Counted from the first letter of the stretch, positions 1 through 10,123 are shown. The stretch: DNA of 64,000 nucleotides from Clostridia bacterium (GCA_900770185.1 CAAGJM010000027.1:74988-138987), one strand, 5' to 3'. A program made the numbers and translations. Notes: generated by a model not told the origin, from the sequence alone.

Positions 1-998
1 GCTTTTATAACGGCGTCGGGGTTAGTCGCTTTACTGTCGTTATAGTACTCTACGCCGTCAAGTTCCCGCACGAGTTCGACGCGGTGCTTCACCCCTCTGA
101 ACGCTTTAATGCCGCTCTCGATTTCCTTACCGTCAAGACCTAAAAGTTTAAGCACGGCAACCGCCGCCAAAACGTTGGATAAGTTATGCTCGCCAATTAA
201 GTTCACGTCTTTTTCGGCGATGATTTTTTCGTCTAAAAAATATATGTATCCGTCGCTTAAATACGCGCCGTCAACCTTTTCGTTCAATGAAAACCACACT
301 ACTTTACCGCGAGTTTTCGTAGCGAAACTTTTAACCGTTTCGTCGTCGGCATTTAAAACCGCGTATTCCGTCTCGGTTAAATTCATAAGCGTTTTGCACT
401 TTAAAAACGCATAATTTTCAAAAGTGTAATGCCGCTCCAAGTGATCGGGCGTAACGTTTAAAATTACCGCTATATGGGGCAAAAATCTGTTTGTAGCTTC
501 CATTTGAAAGCTTGATACTTCGGTAACTATAATATCGCCCCGCTTTATATCGTCAACGACCTTAGTTATAGGCGTGCCGACGTTGCCGACGAGTTTATTA
601 TTTATTTTTGCGCCGCTAAGGATGCTTGATATGAGCGAACAAGTCGTTGTTTTTCCGTTCGTGCCGGTAACGGCGACCATAGGTTCCGTCACGTAACTCG
701 CGCCGAGCATAAGTTCGCTGATTATTTTAATTCCGCGCGATTTTGCTTCGACGTTTAAAGGACTGTCAATCGGAACACCGGGCGACAAAACTATCGCGTC
801 GATTCCGTCCAAAGCGTTTTCGTCCTCCTTAATTTTTGCACCGCGGGCAATCAGATTTTTAACGGCGGATATTTCGTAATTGTTTTTATCGTCGTCGAAT
901 AACCACACGCTTGCGCCGCGCTTCAACAAAAAGTCCGCGGCTGAAATTCCGCTTTTTTTAAGACCGTAAACCAAAAAATCGGTATAAGGTAAATACAT
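1..998 (-). CDS. murD: UDP-N-acetylmuramoylalanine--D-glutamate ligase, 3' end cut by window
   Basis: Cytoplasmic Mur ligase that adds D-glutamate to UDP-MurNAc-L-Ala using ATP. Translating the minus strand from the ATG at 996-998 gives 332 codons without a stop, running off the left edge. The Mur-ligase P-loop TGTNGKTTT is at about residues 111-119. Further on are the central-domain motif NVTPDHLERH and, near the edge, YNDSKATNPDA. AAGGGG lies about 6 nt upstream of the start. It is the third gene of murE-mraY-murD, separated from mraY by a gap of about 55 bp. The missing part is the end of the C-terminal domain. Confidence 0.95.
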   Translation of the reverse strand, partial: MYLPYTDFLVYGLKKSGISAADFLLKRGASVWLFDDDKNNYEISAVKNLIARGAKIKEDENALDGIDAIVLSPGVPIDSPLNVEAKSRGIKIISELMLGASYVTEPMVAVTGTNGKTTTCSLISSILSGAKINNKLVGNVGTPITKVVDDIKRGDIIVTEVSSFQMEATNRFLPHIAVILNVTPDHLERHYTFENYAFLKCKTLMNLTETEYAVLNADDETVKSFATKTRGKVVWFSLNEKVDGAYLSDGYIYFLDEKIIAEKDVNLIGEHNLSNVLAAVAVLKLLGLDGKEIESGIKAFRGVKHRVELVRELDGVEYYNDSKATNPDAVIK

Positions 999-1053
999 AT
1001 CGTTCCCCTTTAAATATATTTTAATATTAAGTTTATTGAGCGCACGAGCATAC

Positions 1054-2046
1054 TTACGCAACAATTAAAACGGCAAGCACCGCGAAAAGCGACGATATAA
1101 CCGTGATAATCGAATAAATATAAGCGATTTTCGCTTCGCTTAACCCCTTTAATTCAAGGTGATGATGAAAGGGCGCCATTAAAAACACCCGCTTTTTAGT
1201 GCGCTTGTAGTGCAAAACCTGAATGATAACCGAAACGGCGGTCAGTACGAAAATTATTCCTATAAACGGAACGTATAACGTGTTAAGCGAAAAGACCGCC
1301 ACCGCCGACAGCCCGCCGCCAAGCGCAAGCGAACCGCTGTCCCCCATAAAAACGCAGGCTTTTTGCGTGTTGAAAATAAGATACCCCGCAAGCGCGCCGA
1401 CGATAGAAACGGACAGCAAAATAAGGTTATAATACTCGGCCAGACTAACGTAAGCGTTTTTGTTGAAATGAAGTTGCGCGGCAATAATCGCGCTAAGCCC
1501 CAAAAACGCAAAGACCGAAACGCTTGCGCAAAGTCCGTCCAACCCATCGGTTAAGTTGACGGCGTTAGTCGTCGCAACAAAGACAAAAACATTAAGAATT
1601 ATCGCTGATTTTTTAATGTCAACGATTTTTAAAGAATACGGCAAGTACACAAGGCCGCCGCCGCTTTTATAAACGGCTATCGCCGAAATAACCGCAACGA
1701 CAAGCTGAAAACTCGCTTTCTGCCAAGCGGTAAGCCCCGCGTTATTATGCGTTTTTATCTTGATATAGTCATCCGTCATTCCGACTATCATAAAACCGAG
1801 CGTTATAAACAGCGCGACTAAACTAAGCCGTATTGCGCTGCGCGCGAATATTAAATAACTAATCGCCGCCGCCAGAATGAATATAACGCCGCCCATTGTA
1901 GGCGTGCCCGATTTAGCGGCGTGCTTATCGACGTATTTTAAAATAGGCTGACCTATCTTAATCTTTTTTAAAAAGGGTATAAAAACCGCCCCGCCCGCGC
2001 TCGACAGCAAAAACGCCGCCAAAAAGACCGATATGAGTTTTATCAA
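1054..2046 (-). CDS. mraY: Phospho-N-acetylmuramoyl-pentapeptide transferase
   Basis: Integral membrane enzyme that transfers phospho-MurNAc-pentapeptide to undecaprenyl phosphate, forming lipid I. The 330-residue protein is almost entirely hydrophobic helices and has the family motifs: GTPTMGG near residue 47, the catalytic Asp pair in GMTDDYIK, NAVNLTDGLDGL near 162-173, and PFHHHLELKG near 292. The start is TTG (2044-2046), overlapping the murE stop by four bases as TTGA, which indicates translational coupling. The length is normal for the family (about 320-330). Confidence 0.96.
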   Translation of the reverse strand: MIKLISVFLAAFLLSSAGGAVFIPFLKKIKIGQPILKYVDKHAAKSGTPTMGGVIFILAAAISYLIFARSAIRLSLVALFITLGFMIVGMTDDYIKIKTHNNAGLTAWQKASFQLVVAVISAIAVYKSGGGLVYLPYSLKIVDIKKSAIILNVFVFVATTNAVNLTDGLDGLCASVSVFAFLGLSAIIAAQLHFNKNAYVSLAEYYNLILLSVSIVGALAGYLIFNTQKACVFMGDSGSLALGGGLSAVAVFSLNTLYVPFIGIIFVLTAVSVIIQVLHYKRTKKRVFLMAPFHHHLELKGLSEAKIAYIYSIITVISSLFAVLAVLIVA

Positions 2047-3503
2047 ATAAGTTCACCGCCGAAGTCAAGCTTAGCAATCAGTTCTTTAACGGCCTCTTTA
2101 TCGTTATACTTTATTTTAACGCCCATAACTTCCTGATAATTTTCCGCTCCTTTTCCGCTTAACAACAAAACGTCGCCCGCACGGAGGTAACTTAGCGCAT
2201 ACTCCGTCGCGCGGTATCTGTTCTGAATGGTTATGTAGCGCATGGTTTTGGGGCGTATACCCTTTTCAATCTCGCGAATTATCGAAAACGGCTCTTCAAA
2301 GCGCGGGTTGTCGCTCGTGATGATAGTATAGTCGGCAAGGCTTGCGGCAATTTCGCCCATAACTTTCCGCTTTTCTTTATCGCGGTTACCGCCGCAACCG
2401 AATAAAAGAATAAGCCTGCCGCTCGTCACTCTGCGCACTGCGTTCAAAGCGTTTTTAAGGCCGTCCGGGGTGTGGGCGTAATCGACGTAAACGTCCGCGC
2501 CGTTAAACTCTTCTACAAACTCTAACCGCCCGGGTACCGCTTCCGTTTCGGTTACGCCTTTAACCGCGCTTTCAAGCGGCACGCCGAACGTAACGGCGGA
2601 AGTTATAGCCACCAACGCATTATACACGTTGAACATACCGATAAGTTTTTGCCTGACGCTTTTGATTTTATCAAACGCGTTTACGATATACGAAGTCGCG
2701 CCGCGCGCGGTCGTTATGTCGATTGCGAAAACGTCGGACGGATTAAGTATGCCGTAAGACACGGGGTTTTTAACTTCGTTTAATAATTCAACGCCCGTTT
2801 CATCGTCTGCGTTAATTATATAATTTTTACAAGAATTTTCGATAAACACGCTTTTTTTGGTGTTTTTATAAGTCGTGAAATCTTTAAAATAATCTAAATG
2901 GTCGTGAGTACAGTTGGTAAAAATCAACTGCTCGAATTTAAGCGCGTACGCGCGCTTTTGCGCTATTGCGTGGGCGGACAGTTCCATACAGCACACCTTC
3001 ACGCCGCGAGCTATCATATCGCTTAAAATTTTAGAAAGCGTTATAGCGCAAGGTGTCGTTAAATCGGGTTCGATAAAAACGCCGTCGTATTTAACGCCGA
3101 GCGTGCCTATTACGCCGACGTTATACCCACCCGCCGTAAGCGCGTTTTTTAATAAAATAGTCGTGCTAGTTTTGCCGTTCGTCCCGACGACGCCTATAAG
3201 TTTTATTCTGCCGTTTATATTATAAAACCGCTCGGAAACAACGCTCATAACTTCGTGAATATCGCTCGCGATAATCGCGGTTTTAGCCTTACAAGCGGCG
3301 TTTTCGGTCACAATGAATTTAGCGCCGCGGCTTATCGCCTGCTCGATATAATCGTTGCCGTCAAACCGCTCGCCCTTAACCGCAAAGAACACGTCGCCCG
3401 ATTTAACAAGCCTGCTATCGCTCACGATTCCGCTTATTTCTACGTTTAAATCGTTTCCGTTTTCGTTTATTTTTAGTCCGTCAAACAAATAATTCGCTGT
3501 CAA
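2043..3503 (-). CDS. murE: UDP-N-acetylmuramoyl-tripeptide synthetase, meso-DAP type
   Basis: Mur ligase that adds the third residue of the peptidoglycan stem peptide. The ATP loop GVVGTNGKTSTT lies near residues 103-114, and SDNPRFEEP occurs in the C-terminal domain. DNPR is the signature of meso-diaminopimelate-adding enzymes, so a DAP-type wall is predicted. It has 486 residues, normal length. The start is TTG at 3501-3503 with AGGGG 8 nt upstream; no better ATG is present. It heads murE-mraY-murD, and the rest of the division cluster (mraZ to ftsI) lies about 30 kb to the right. Confidence 0.96.
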   Translation of the reverse strand: MTANYLFDGLKINENGNDLNVEISGIVSDSRLVKSGDVFFAVKGERFDGNDYIEQAISRGAKFIVTENAACKAKTAIIASDIHEVMSVVSERFYNINGRIKLIGVVGTNGKTSTTILLKNALTAGGYNVGVIGTLGVKYDGVFIEPDLTTPCAITLSKILSDMIARGVKVCCMELSAHAIAQKRAYALKFEQLIFTNCTHDHLDYFKDFTTYKNTKKSVFIENSCKNYIINADDETGVELLNEVKNPVSYGILNPSDVFAIDITTARGATSYIVNAFDKIKSVRQKLIGMFNVYNALVAITSAVTFGVPLESAVKGVTETEAVPGRLEFVEEFNGADVYVDYAHTPDGLKNALNAVRRVTSGRLILLFGCGGNRDKEKRKVMGEIAASLADYTIITSDNPRFEEPFSIIREIEKGIRPKTMRYITIQNRYRATEYALSYLRAGDVLLLSGKGAENYQEVMGVKIKYNDKEAVKELIAKLDFGGELI

Positions 3504-3961
3504 TTTTTTATCCCCTGAAACAGTATATGAATAATAATACGGGATAAGAATTAGCGGTTAAAAGTAAATTAAGTTGAAATTTGTCGAATATTGTGACTTA
3601 GGGGTCGGACAATATAAGGTAAAATAGCGGCGCACAATTAAGCGTAAGAAATTCTTTACTCGAAGCCATTTTATTTACCCGTTAAATCAACTGCCTCGGC
3701 AATTTAAGCTTTTCTTTTGCGGCACGCCGCACTGTGAAAATATTCGATATAGAATGTGCTTTTATAGATTCTTCGCTACGCTTAGAATGACGGTTGCGGA
3801 CGGTTAGGTTTACAAAAAGTAGCCGCCGGCTGTCGCTTCCGCGAGATTCTTCACTGCGCTGTCGCTCCGTTCAGAATGACAGTAAAATAATTTAATCGCT
3901 AACCGCTAAACACTAATAATTTACCGCCCTATCCGCTAACCGCTTAACACTAATTGCAAAA
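3504..3961. repeat. Intergenic stretch with short dispersed repeats
   Basis: No gene was found between murE and the guaA terminator. The stretch holds the small palindrome TGCGGCACGCCGCA at 3718-3731, seen again near 13024 and 38791. Two copies of a GAGATTCTTCGCTNCGCTTAGAATGAC-like repeat lie at about 3766-3793 and 3839-3882. The end is a degenerate CTAACCGCTAAACACTAA tract at about 3897-3955. All three kinds recur in other gaps of this window, which suggests non-coding dispersed repeats. Confidence 0.6.
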
Positions 3962-3994
3962 CAAAAACGCCTTGCGGTTGCAAAGCGTTTTTTG
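3962..3994 (-). terminator. Intrinsic terminator of the purB-purA-guaA unit
   Basis: The hairpin pairs AAACGC/GCGTTT and TTGC/GCAA around a GGTT loop. Read on the minus strand it follows the guaA stop (4018) and ends in a T-rich run. The plus strand also has a T-run, so it may work both ways. Confidence 0.8.
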
Positions 3995-4017
3995 TTTAAA
4001 GTTACGTAATAAATATT

Positions 4018-5562
4018 TTATTCCCACTCGATGGTAGCGGGGGGTTTAGAAGTAATATCGTAAACGACTCGGTTTACGTGTTTAACTTCGTTTACGATGC
4101 GGGCGGATATTTTGCTTAACACGTCGTGCGGGATATCTGCCCAGTCAGCGGTCATTCCGTCAATGCTGGTGACGGCGCGAAGAGCGATTGTATAATCGTA
4201 AGTCCTTTCGTCACCCATAACGCCGACGGAACGCATGCCCGTTAAAACGGCAAAATATTGCCAGATTTCCCTGTCCAAACCCGCAATAGCGACTTCTTCA
4301 CGCAAAATTGCGTCTGCGTCCTGCACGATTTTTATCTTTTTAGGGGTAATGTTGCCGATAATTCTGACGGCAAGCCCCGGCCCCGGGAAGGGTTGGCGCA
4401 TAACTATGCTTTCGGGAAGCCCGAGTTCCAAGCCGAGCGCGCGCACTTCGTCTTTAAAAAGACTGCGAAGCGGTTCGATAATTTCTTTAAAATCGACAAC
4501 CGACGGAAGCCCGCCAACGTTGTGATGGCTTTTGATGACCGCGCTTTTGCCAAGCCCGCTTTCGATAACATCGGGATAAATGGTGCCCTGCACGAGATAA
4601 TCTACCTTGCCGATTTTCTTCGCTTCGACGCTGAACACGTCGATAAACGCTTTGCCGATAATTTTGCGCTTCTTTTCAGGGTCCTTTACCCCTTGAAGTT
4701 GCTTTAAGAAGTATTTGGACGCGTCAACCTTGATAAGGTTCATTCCGCGTTCTTCTTTAAATACGCGCATGACTTCGTCCGCTTCGTTTTTGCGCAGAAG
4801 CCCATGGTCAACGAAAATGCAGGTTAAGTTATCGCCCGCCGCCCTATGTATAAGCGTTGCGGCAACCGCGCTGTCAACGCCGCCGCTCATTGCGCACAAA
4901 ACCTTTTTGTCGCCGATTTTTACTTTAAGCGCGGCGACTTGTTCGGCGGCGTAATCGCCCATTTTCCAGTCGCCTTTCGCTTTGCACACGTTATACAAAA
5001 AGTTGCTTAAAATGGCGTTACCCTGCTTTGTGTGAACGACTTCGGGGTGGAACTGCACGGCGTAAATTTTGCGTGCGGCGTTTTCGTACGCGGCGATTTT
5101 GCAAGTATCGGTCGTGGCGGTTACGGTGAAGCCCTCGGGAAGCTTAGCAACCTGATCGGTATGGCTCATCCAGCAGACGTTATCTTTATCGACGCCGTTA
5201 AATAGCACAGAGTTATCGGAATATTTGATTTTTTGTCTGCCGTATTCGCGCGTGGTTGCGTGAACGACGGTGCCGCCGTTTTGGTATGCTATAAGCTGCA
5301 TGCCGTAGCATATACCCAAAACGGGAACGCCGAGATTATAAATTTCGGTTGAAATTTTGGGGGTGTCTTCGGCAAAAACGCTGTTCGGCCCGCCGGTAAA
5401 AATAATGCCTATCGGGTTATAACTTTTAATTCTTTCCAAGCTTACGTCGGCGGGCAAAAGTTCCGCGTAAACGTTAAGGTTCCTTACCCTGCGGACGATA
5501 AGCTGGTTGTACTGCCCGCCGAAATCGAGGACGAGCACTGTTTCGCGATTTTCTTTGTTCAT
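4018..5562 (-). CDS. guaA: GMP synthase (glutamine-hydrolysing)
   Basis: Converts XMP to GMP using ATP and glutamine-derived ammonia. The N-terminal class I amidotransferase domain has the nucleophile in GICYGMQL, with His/Glu in QFHPEV. The ATP-pyrophosphatase domain has SGGVDSAVAATL near residues 225-236, and the C-terminal dimerisation domain ends in PPATIEWE, typical of the family. The 514-residue length is normal. The start lies 9 bp after the purA stop with no clear ribosome site of its own, so coupling within purB-purA-guaA is likely. Confidence 0.97.
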   Translation of the reverse strand: MNKENRETVLVLDFGGQYNQLIVRRVRNLNVYAELLPADVSLERIKSYNPIGIIFTGGPNSVFAEDTPKISTEIYNLGVPVLGICYGMQLIAYQNGGTVVHATTREYGRQKIKYSDNSVLFNGVDKDNVCWMSHTDQVAKLPEGFTVTATTDTCKIAAYENAARKIYAVQFHPEVVHTKQGNAILSNFLYNVCKAKGDWKMGDYAAEQVAALKVKIGDKKVLCAMSGGVDSAVAATLIHRAAGDNLTCIFVDHGLLRKNEADEVMRVFKEERGMNLIKVDASKYFLKQLQGVKDPEKKRKIIGKAFIDVFSVEAKKIGKVDYLVQGTIYPDVIESGLGKSAVIKSHHNVGGLPSVVDFKEIIEPLRSLFKDEVRALGLELGLPESIVMRQPFPGPGLAVRIIGNITPKKIKIVQDADAILREEVAIAGLDREIWQYFAVLTGMRSVGVMGDERTYDYTIALRAVTSIDGMTADWADIPHDVLSKISARIVNEVKHVNRVVYDITSKPPATIEWE

Positions 5563-5571
5563 ATAATACGA

Positions 5572-6843
5572 TTAGTCAACTTTAATATATTCTTCCCTGT
5601 CAGCGCCGACGGAAATGTATCCGATGCGGCAACCGACCGTTCTTTCGATAAATTTAATGTACTTTTTAGCGTTTTCGGGTAGACTTTCCCAAGTTCTGCA
5701 CTTGCTTACGTCGCCGAAACCGTCCAAATATTCGATGACGGGTTTTGCTTTGTTAAGCGCTTCGCCCGACGGGAAAACGGTGGTTCTTTCGCCGTTTACT
5801 TCGTACGCGACGCAAACGGGAATTTTATCAAGGTACGATAAAACGTCGAGTTTAGTAAGAGCTATAGTGTCCGCGCCCTGAATTTTAACGCCGTAACGGG
5901 AAGCAACCACGTCGAACGCGCCCACTCTTCTGGGTCTACCGGTAGCCGCACCGTACTCGCCGCCCGCTTTTCTCAACGCTTCGCCTTCATCGCCGAACAT
6001 TTCGGCGGTAAACGGACCTTCGCCGACGCACGTCGAATAAGCCTTCATGATACCAATGACGTTGGTGAGTTTTTCGCCCGGGATACCCGCGCCGATAGGA
6101 GCGTAAGCGGAAATCGTAGAAGACGATGAGGTGTAGGGGTAAATGCCGAAGTCGATATCGCGGAGCGCGCCGAGTTGCGCCTCGAACATAATGCTTTTGC
6201 CTTTTTTAATCTCTTCGGACAAATATTCGGTGGTGTTTACGATATAATCTTTGAACGGAAGGGCGTAAGTTTCAAGCCAGTTTACGATTTCGTCAACCTT
6301 GATAGGTTCGGCTTTGTAGCCGCCCACAACCGTTAAGTTCTTCCATTCGATAATGCCAGGAAGTTTTTTAAGAAGATAGTCGAAGTGTAAAATATCGCCC
6401 ATACGGAAGGTCTTTTTCATATATTTATCAGCGTAAACGGGAGCGATGCCGCGGCGGGTCGAGCCGAATTTCGCGTCGCCCAAACGGTCTTCTTCAAGCC
6501 CGTCCAAAAGTACGTGATAGGGCATGCAAATGGTTGCCCTGTCGCTTATTTTAAGATTTTCAGGCGTGATTTTAACACCTTGCTCTCTTAATTTTTTAAC
6601 TTCGTTAAACAAATGTTTTACGTCGATGACCATACCCGTACCAAGCACGTTTACGGTGTTATCCCTTAAAATGCCGGAAGGAAGAAGGTTTAAAACAACC
6701 TTCATGCCGTCTTTAATGATGGTGTGCCCCGCGTTGTTACCGCCCTGATATCTGCAAACGATATCGTAGTTTTCCGACAACAGGTCAACCATTCTGCCTT
6801 TGCCTTCGTCGCCCCAGTTAATACCGACTATGGATGTTAACAT
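5572..6843 (-). CDS. purA: Adenylosuccinate synthetase
   Basis: Joins IMP and aspartate using GTP, the first committed step to AMP. The N-terminal GTP loop reads VGINWGDEGKGRMVD, followed by the IMP/Mg motif NNAGHTI. TRRGIAP and ATGRPRRVGAFD are also conserved. 423 residues is normal length. The ATG is preceded by AAAGGAG. It lies 11 bp downstream of purB, so purB, purA and guaA form a purine-branch operon making both AMP and GMP. Confidence 0.97.
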   Translation of the reverse strand: MLTSIVGINWGDEGKGRMVDLLSENYDIVCRYQGGNNAGHTIIKDGMKVVLNLLPSGILRDNTVNVLGTGMVIDVKHLFNEVKKLREQGVKITPENLKISDRATICMPYHVLLDGLEEDRLGDAKFGSTRRGIAPVYADKYMKKTFRMGDILHFDYLLKKLPGIIEWKNLTVVGGYKAEPIKVDEIVNWLETYALPFKDYIVNTTEYLSEEIKKGKSIMFEAQLGALRDIDFGIYPYTSSSSTISAYAPIGAGIPGEKLTNVIGIMKAYSTCVGEGPFTAEMFGDEGEALRKAGGEYGAATGRPRRVGAFDVVASRYGVKIQGADTIALTKLDVLSYLDKIPVCVAYEVNGERTTVFPSGEALNKAKPVIEYLDGFGDVSKCRTWESLPENAKKYIKFIERTVGCRIGYISVGADREEYIKVD

Positions 6844-6854
6844 TGTTTTCTCCT

Positions 6855-8285
6855 TTAAACCTTTATTTTAATATCTAAACCGAGTTCCGATTTGTTTGCG
6901 TTTAAAATCGGTTTAACGGTTTCGTTTAAATATTTATCGACTTGTTTTTCGGCTAAGCCCGTAAACGAAAAATCGGTCAGGATTTTATCGAGTTCGGCTT
7001 TTGTTAAATTGAAAGTTTTATCCTCGGCGATTTGTTGCAAAAGATTATTTTCGCCGCCGTTTAACTTTATGTTTTTAGCGGTTGCGGTGGAAAGTTTGCG
7101 GATTTCTTCGTGAAGAACTTGCCTGTCCCCGCCCTTTTCGACGCAATACATTAAAATGTTTTCGGTCGCGATAAACGGGAGCTCTTCGCTAAGATGCTTT
7201 TCGATAACTTTCGGGTACACCGTTCCGTTTGAAATTACGTTTATATAGAGCGACAAAATGCCGTCCACCGCCAAAAATGCTTCGGGAAGCGATATGCGGC
7301 GGTTTGCCGAATCGTCAAGCGTGCGCTCGAACCACTGCGAAGCCGCGGTTATGGCGGGGTTCATCGCGTCGACGATAACGTATCTTGAAAGCGACGCGAT
7401 GCGCTCGCTTCTCATAGGGTTGCGCTTATAAGCCATTGCAGATGAGCCGACCTGCCCGCTTTCAAAAGGCTCGTCAAACTCTTTGAGGTGGCTTAGAAGC
7501 CTTATGTCGCTTGAAAATTTGGACGCGCTTTGCGCTATCATAGATAAAACCGACAAAACGTTGAAGTCAACCTTTCGCGAATAAGTCTGCCCCGAAACGC
7601 TGTAACAGCCGTTAAAGCCCAACTTTTCGGCGATTTTTTTCTCTAAGGCGTAAACCTTTTCGGCGTCGCCGTTAAACAGAGTTAAAAAACTTGCGGCGGT
7701 GCCCGTCGTGCCCTTACAGCCGAGAAGTTTAAGGTGTTCGAGCTGAAAATCCAAATTTTCAAGGTCGAAAATCAAGTCCTGAAGCCAAAGGGTGGCGCGC
7801 TTGCCGACGGTTGTAGGCTGAGCCGATTGAAAATGAGTGTATGCAAGGGTTATCTGCGACTTGTATTTTTCCGCAAAATCGCTCACCGCTTTAATCGCGT
7901 TGAGCAAAAGTTCGCGTATGCGAAGTAAGCCTTCGCGCATGACGATGACGTCCGTATTGTCGCCGACGTAGCAAGAAGTAGCGCCTAAGTGGACGATCGG
8001 TTTTGCCGTCGGGCACAAATCGCAAAAAGCGCGGAGGTGCGCCATAACGTCGTGACGGAGAAGAATTTCATACTCTTTTGCCTTGTCGTAGTCGATATCG
8101 GTTAAGTGAGCGCGCATTTCGTCAAGCTGAGCGTCGGTTATATCCAAACCGAGTTCTTTTTCGCTTTCGGCAAGCACCAGCCAAAGCTTACGCCAGGTGG
8201 AAAACTTTTTGTCGTTTGAAAAAATGCGTTTCATTTCGTCGCTTGCGTATCTTAAACACAAGGGGTTTTCGTAAAATTCTGCCAT
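6855..8285 (-). CDS. purB: Adenylosuccinate lyase
   Basis: Fumarase/aspartase-superfamily enzyme that splits adenylosuccinate, and SAICAR in de novo synthesis, releasing fumarate. The substrate-binding segment HLGATSCYVGDNTD lies near residues 98-111, and the catalytic flexible loop GSSAMAYKRNPMRSE near 280-294 carries the conserved SSxMxxKxNP pattern. 476 residues is normal. The ATG is preceded by GGAG at a good distance. It is the first gene of the purine unit, after a 221-bp gap from pyrG that contains short repeats. Confidence 0.96.
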   Translation of the reverse strand: MAEFYENPLCLRYASDEMKRIFSNDKKFSTWRKLWLVLAESEKELGLDITDAQLDEMRAHLTDIDYDKAKEYEILLRHDVMAHLRAFCDLCPTAKPIVHLGATSCYVGDNTDVIVMREGLLRIRELLLNAIKAVSDFAEKYKSQITLAYTHFQSAQPTTVGKRATLWLQDLIFDLENLDFQLEHLKLLGCKGTTGTAASFLTLFNGDAEKVYALEKKIAEKLGFNGCYSVSGQTYSRKVDFNVLSVLSMIAQSASKFSSDIRLLSHLKEFDEPFESGQVGSSAMAYKRNPMRSERIASLSRYVIVDAMNPAITAASQWFERTLDDSANRRISLPEAFLAVDGILSLYINVISNGTVYPKVIEKHLSEELPFIATENILMYCVEKGGDRQVLHEEIRKLSTATAKNIKLNGGENNLLQQIAEDKTFNLTKAELDKILTDFSFTGLAEKQVDKYLNETVKPILNANKSELGLDIKIKV

Positions 8286-8506
8286 ATCTTCTCCGTTTTT
8301 GTTGAGTTTTGGTTGTTTACCGCTTACGCGAAATTCTTCGCTTCCGTCGTTTCGAGCAGAAAACTTTTAATCTATAATAGCAAATCCCCGGTCAACTTCG
8401 TTGCCGACCCCCTTTAACAAGGGAGCCAAGGGGCACCGCTCTATCCACTAATACATTTTAAGTTAAATAAGTTATTTAGTCAACTTAATTCTACGGCTAA
8501 ACAGCT
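8286..8506. repeat. Repeat-bearing gap between pyrG and purB
   Basis: The gap holds a palindromic CCCCTTTAACAAGGGAG-type repeat (about 8409-8437) resembling 63774-63800, and an AT-rich hairpin at 8459-8489 formed by TTAAGTT/AACTTAA and AAATAA/TTATTT. The hairpin may end pyrG transcription but lacks a clear U-run. Confidence 0.45.
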
Positions 8507-10123
8507 TTATTTACCGCCCTTTTTATCCGCATTTTTAAGCGCGGCGGATATAAGGCCGCAAAACAGCGGGTGGGGTTTATCGGGGCGCGACTTAAATTCG
8601 GGATGGAATTGCACGCCGACGAAGAAGTCGCACTTCGGGTTTTCGATAGTTTCAACGATGTAGCCGTCGGGTGAAGTACCGCCGATAACAAGACCGTTTT
8701 CGGTGAGTACGTCGCGATAGTCGTTGTTAAACTCGTAACGGTGGCGGTGGCGTTCAAACACTTCAAGTGTTTTGTAGCACTCGAAAAGTTTGGTGTTTTC
8801 GTTGATTTTAAGCGGATACGCGCCTAAACGCAAAGTGCCGCCCTTGTTGACGGTTTCGCTTTGGTCGGGCAAAAAGTCGATAACCTTATTCGCTCCGTTC
8901 GGCTTGAATTCGCCGCTGTCGGCGTCCTTTATCCCCGCAACGTTACGGGCAAATTCGATAACCGCCGTCTGCATGCCTAAACATATACCGAGGTAAGGCA
9001 CGTTGTTTTCGCGGGCGTATTTCGCGGCGATTATTTTACCCTCGATACCCCTGTTGCCGAATCCTCCGGGAACCAAAATTCCGTCCGCGTCCTTTAAAAT
9101 ATCGGCAACGTTTTTTTCGGTCACCGTTTCGCTGTCAGTCCATAAAATTTCGACTTTCGCGCCGAGTAGGTACCCCGCGTGGCGCAACGCTTCCGCAACC
9201 GACAAATACGCGTCGTGAAGGGCAACGTATTTACCGACGAGTGCGATTTTAACCGTTTTGTGCAGATTTTTAATGCGGTCGACCATTTCTTCCCATTCGG
9301 TTAAGTCGGGCGCGGGGGCGTTTATGCCGAGTTCGCGGCACACGACTTCCGAAAAGTTGCTTTTTTCAAGCATAAGCGGCGCTTCGTACAAAACGGGAAG
9401 CGTAATGTTTTCGATTACGCAGTCTTTCTTTACGTTGCAAAACAGCGCGATTTTATTGAATATGCTCTCTTCGAGCGGTTCGTCCGCGCGTAAAATTATG
9501 ACGTCTGGCTTAACGCCCATGCCCTGCAATTCTTTAACCGAGTGTTGGGTTGGCTTTGACTTGTGTTCGTCGCTGCCCGATAAAAACGGAACGAGCGTTA
9601 CGTGTATAAACAAACTGTTTTCTTTGCCGACTTCAAGCGAGATTTGCCTTACCGCTTCGATGAACGCCTGCGATTCGATATCGCCTATCGTTCCGCCGAT
9701 TTCGGTTATGATAACGTCGGCGTCGGTTTCTTTTCCGACCCTGTACACGAATTCTTTGATTTCGTTCGTAACGTGGGGGATAATCTGAACGGTCGAGCCT
9801 AAATACTCGCCCTTTCTTTCTTTATTTAAAACGTTCCAATAAACCTTACCGGTCGTAAGATTAGAGAACTTATTTAAGTTTTCGTCGATAAAGCGTTCGT
9901 AATGGCCTAAATCGAGGTCGGTTTCCGCACCGTCTTCGGTGACGTAAACCTCGCCGTGCTGGTACGGGCTCATCGTTCCCGGGTCAACGTTTATGTACGG
10001 GTCAAGTTTCTGGGCGGCAACTTTAAGCCCTCTTGCTTTTAATAATCTTCCGAGTGAAGCCGCCGTTATGCCCTTACCTAAACCTGACACGACGCCGCCT
10101 GTAACAAAAATATACTTTTTCAT
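8507..10123 (-). CDS. pyrG: CTP synthase
   Basis: Aminates UTP to CTP using ATP and glutamine. The N-terminal synthetase domain starts FVTGGVVSGLGKGITAASLG, the family signature. The C-terminal class I amidotransferase domain has the nucleophile in YLGICLGMQ near residue 380 and its His/Glu in QFHPEFKSRP. 538 residues is normal. AAAGGA precedes the ATG. It lies 43 bp after the ANTAR gene on the same strand, so it may be the last gene of the glutamate-synthase/glutamine-synthetase operon. Confidence 0.97.
   Translation of the reverse strand: MKKYIFVTGGVVSGLGKGITAASLGRLLKARGLKVAAQKLDPYINVDPGTMSPYQHGEVYVTEDGAETDLDLGHYERFIDENLNKFSNLTTGKVYWNVLNKERKGEYLGSTVQIIPHVTNEIKEFVYRVGKETDADVIITEIGGTIGDIESQAFIEAVRQISLEVGKENSLFIHVTLVPFLSGSDEHKSKPTQHSVKELQGMGVKPDVIILRADEPLEESIFNKIALFCNVKKDCVIENITLPVLYEAPLMLEKSNFSEVVCRELGINAPAPDLTEWEEMVDRIKNLHKTVKIALVGKYVALHDAYLSVAEALRHAGYLLGAKVEILWTDSETVTEKNVADILKDADGILVPGGFGNRGIEGKIIAAKYARENNVPYLGICLGMQTAVIEFARNVAGIKDADSGEFKPNGANKVIDFLPDQSETVNKGGTLRLGAYPLKINENTKLFECYKTLEVFERHRHRYEFNNDYRDVLTENGLVIGGTSPDGYIVETIENPKCDFFVGVQFHPEFKSRPDKPHPLFCGLISAALKNADKKGGK

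Noticed and set aside
3504..3961. Unlisted gene between murE and guaA
   Set aside because: No open frame with a ribosome site or protein-like codons; the sequence is made of short repeats found elsewhere in the window.
4258..4707. 149-codon open frame opposite guaA
   Set aside because: It lies wholly antisense to a strongly conserved gene and has no ribosome site; it reads as a shadow frame.
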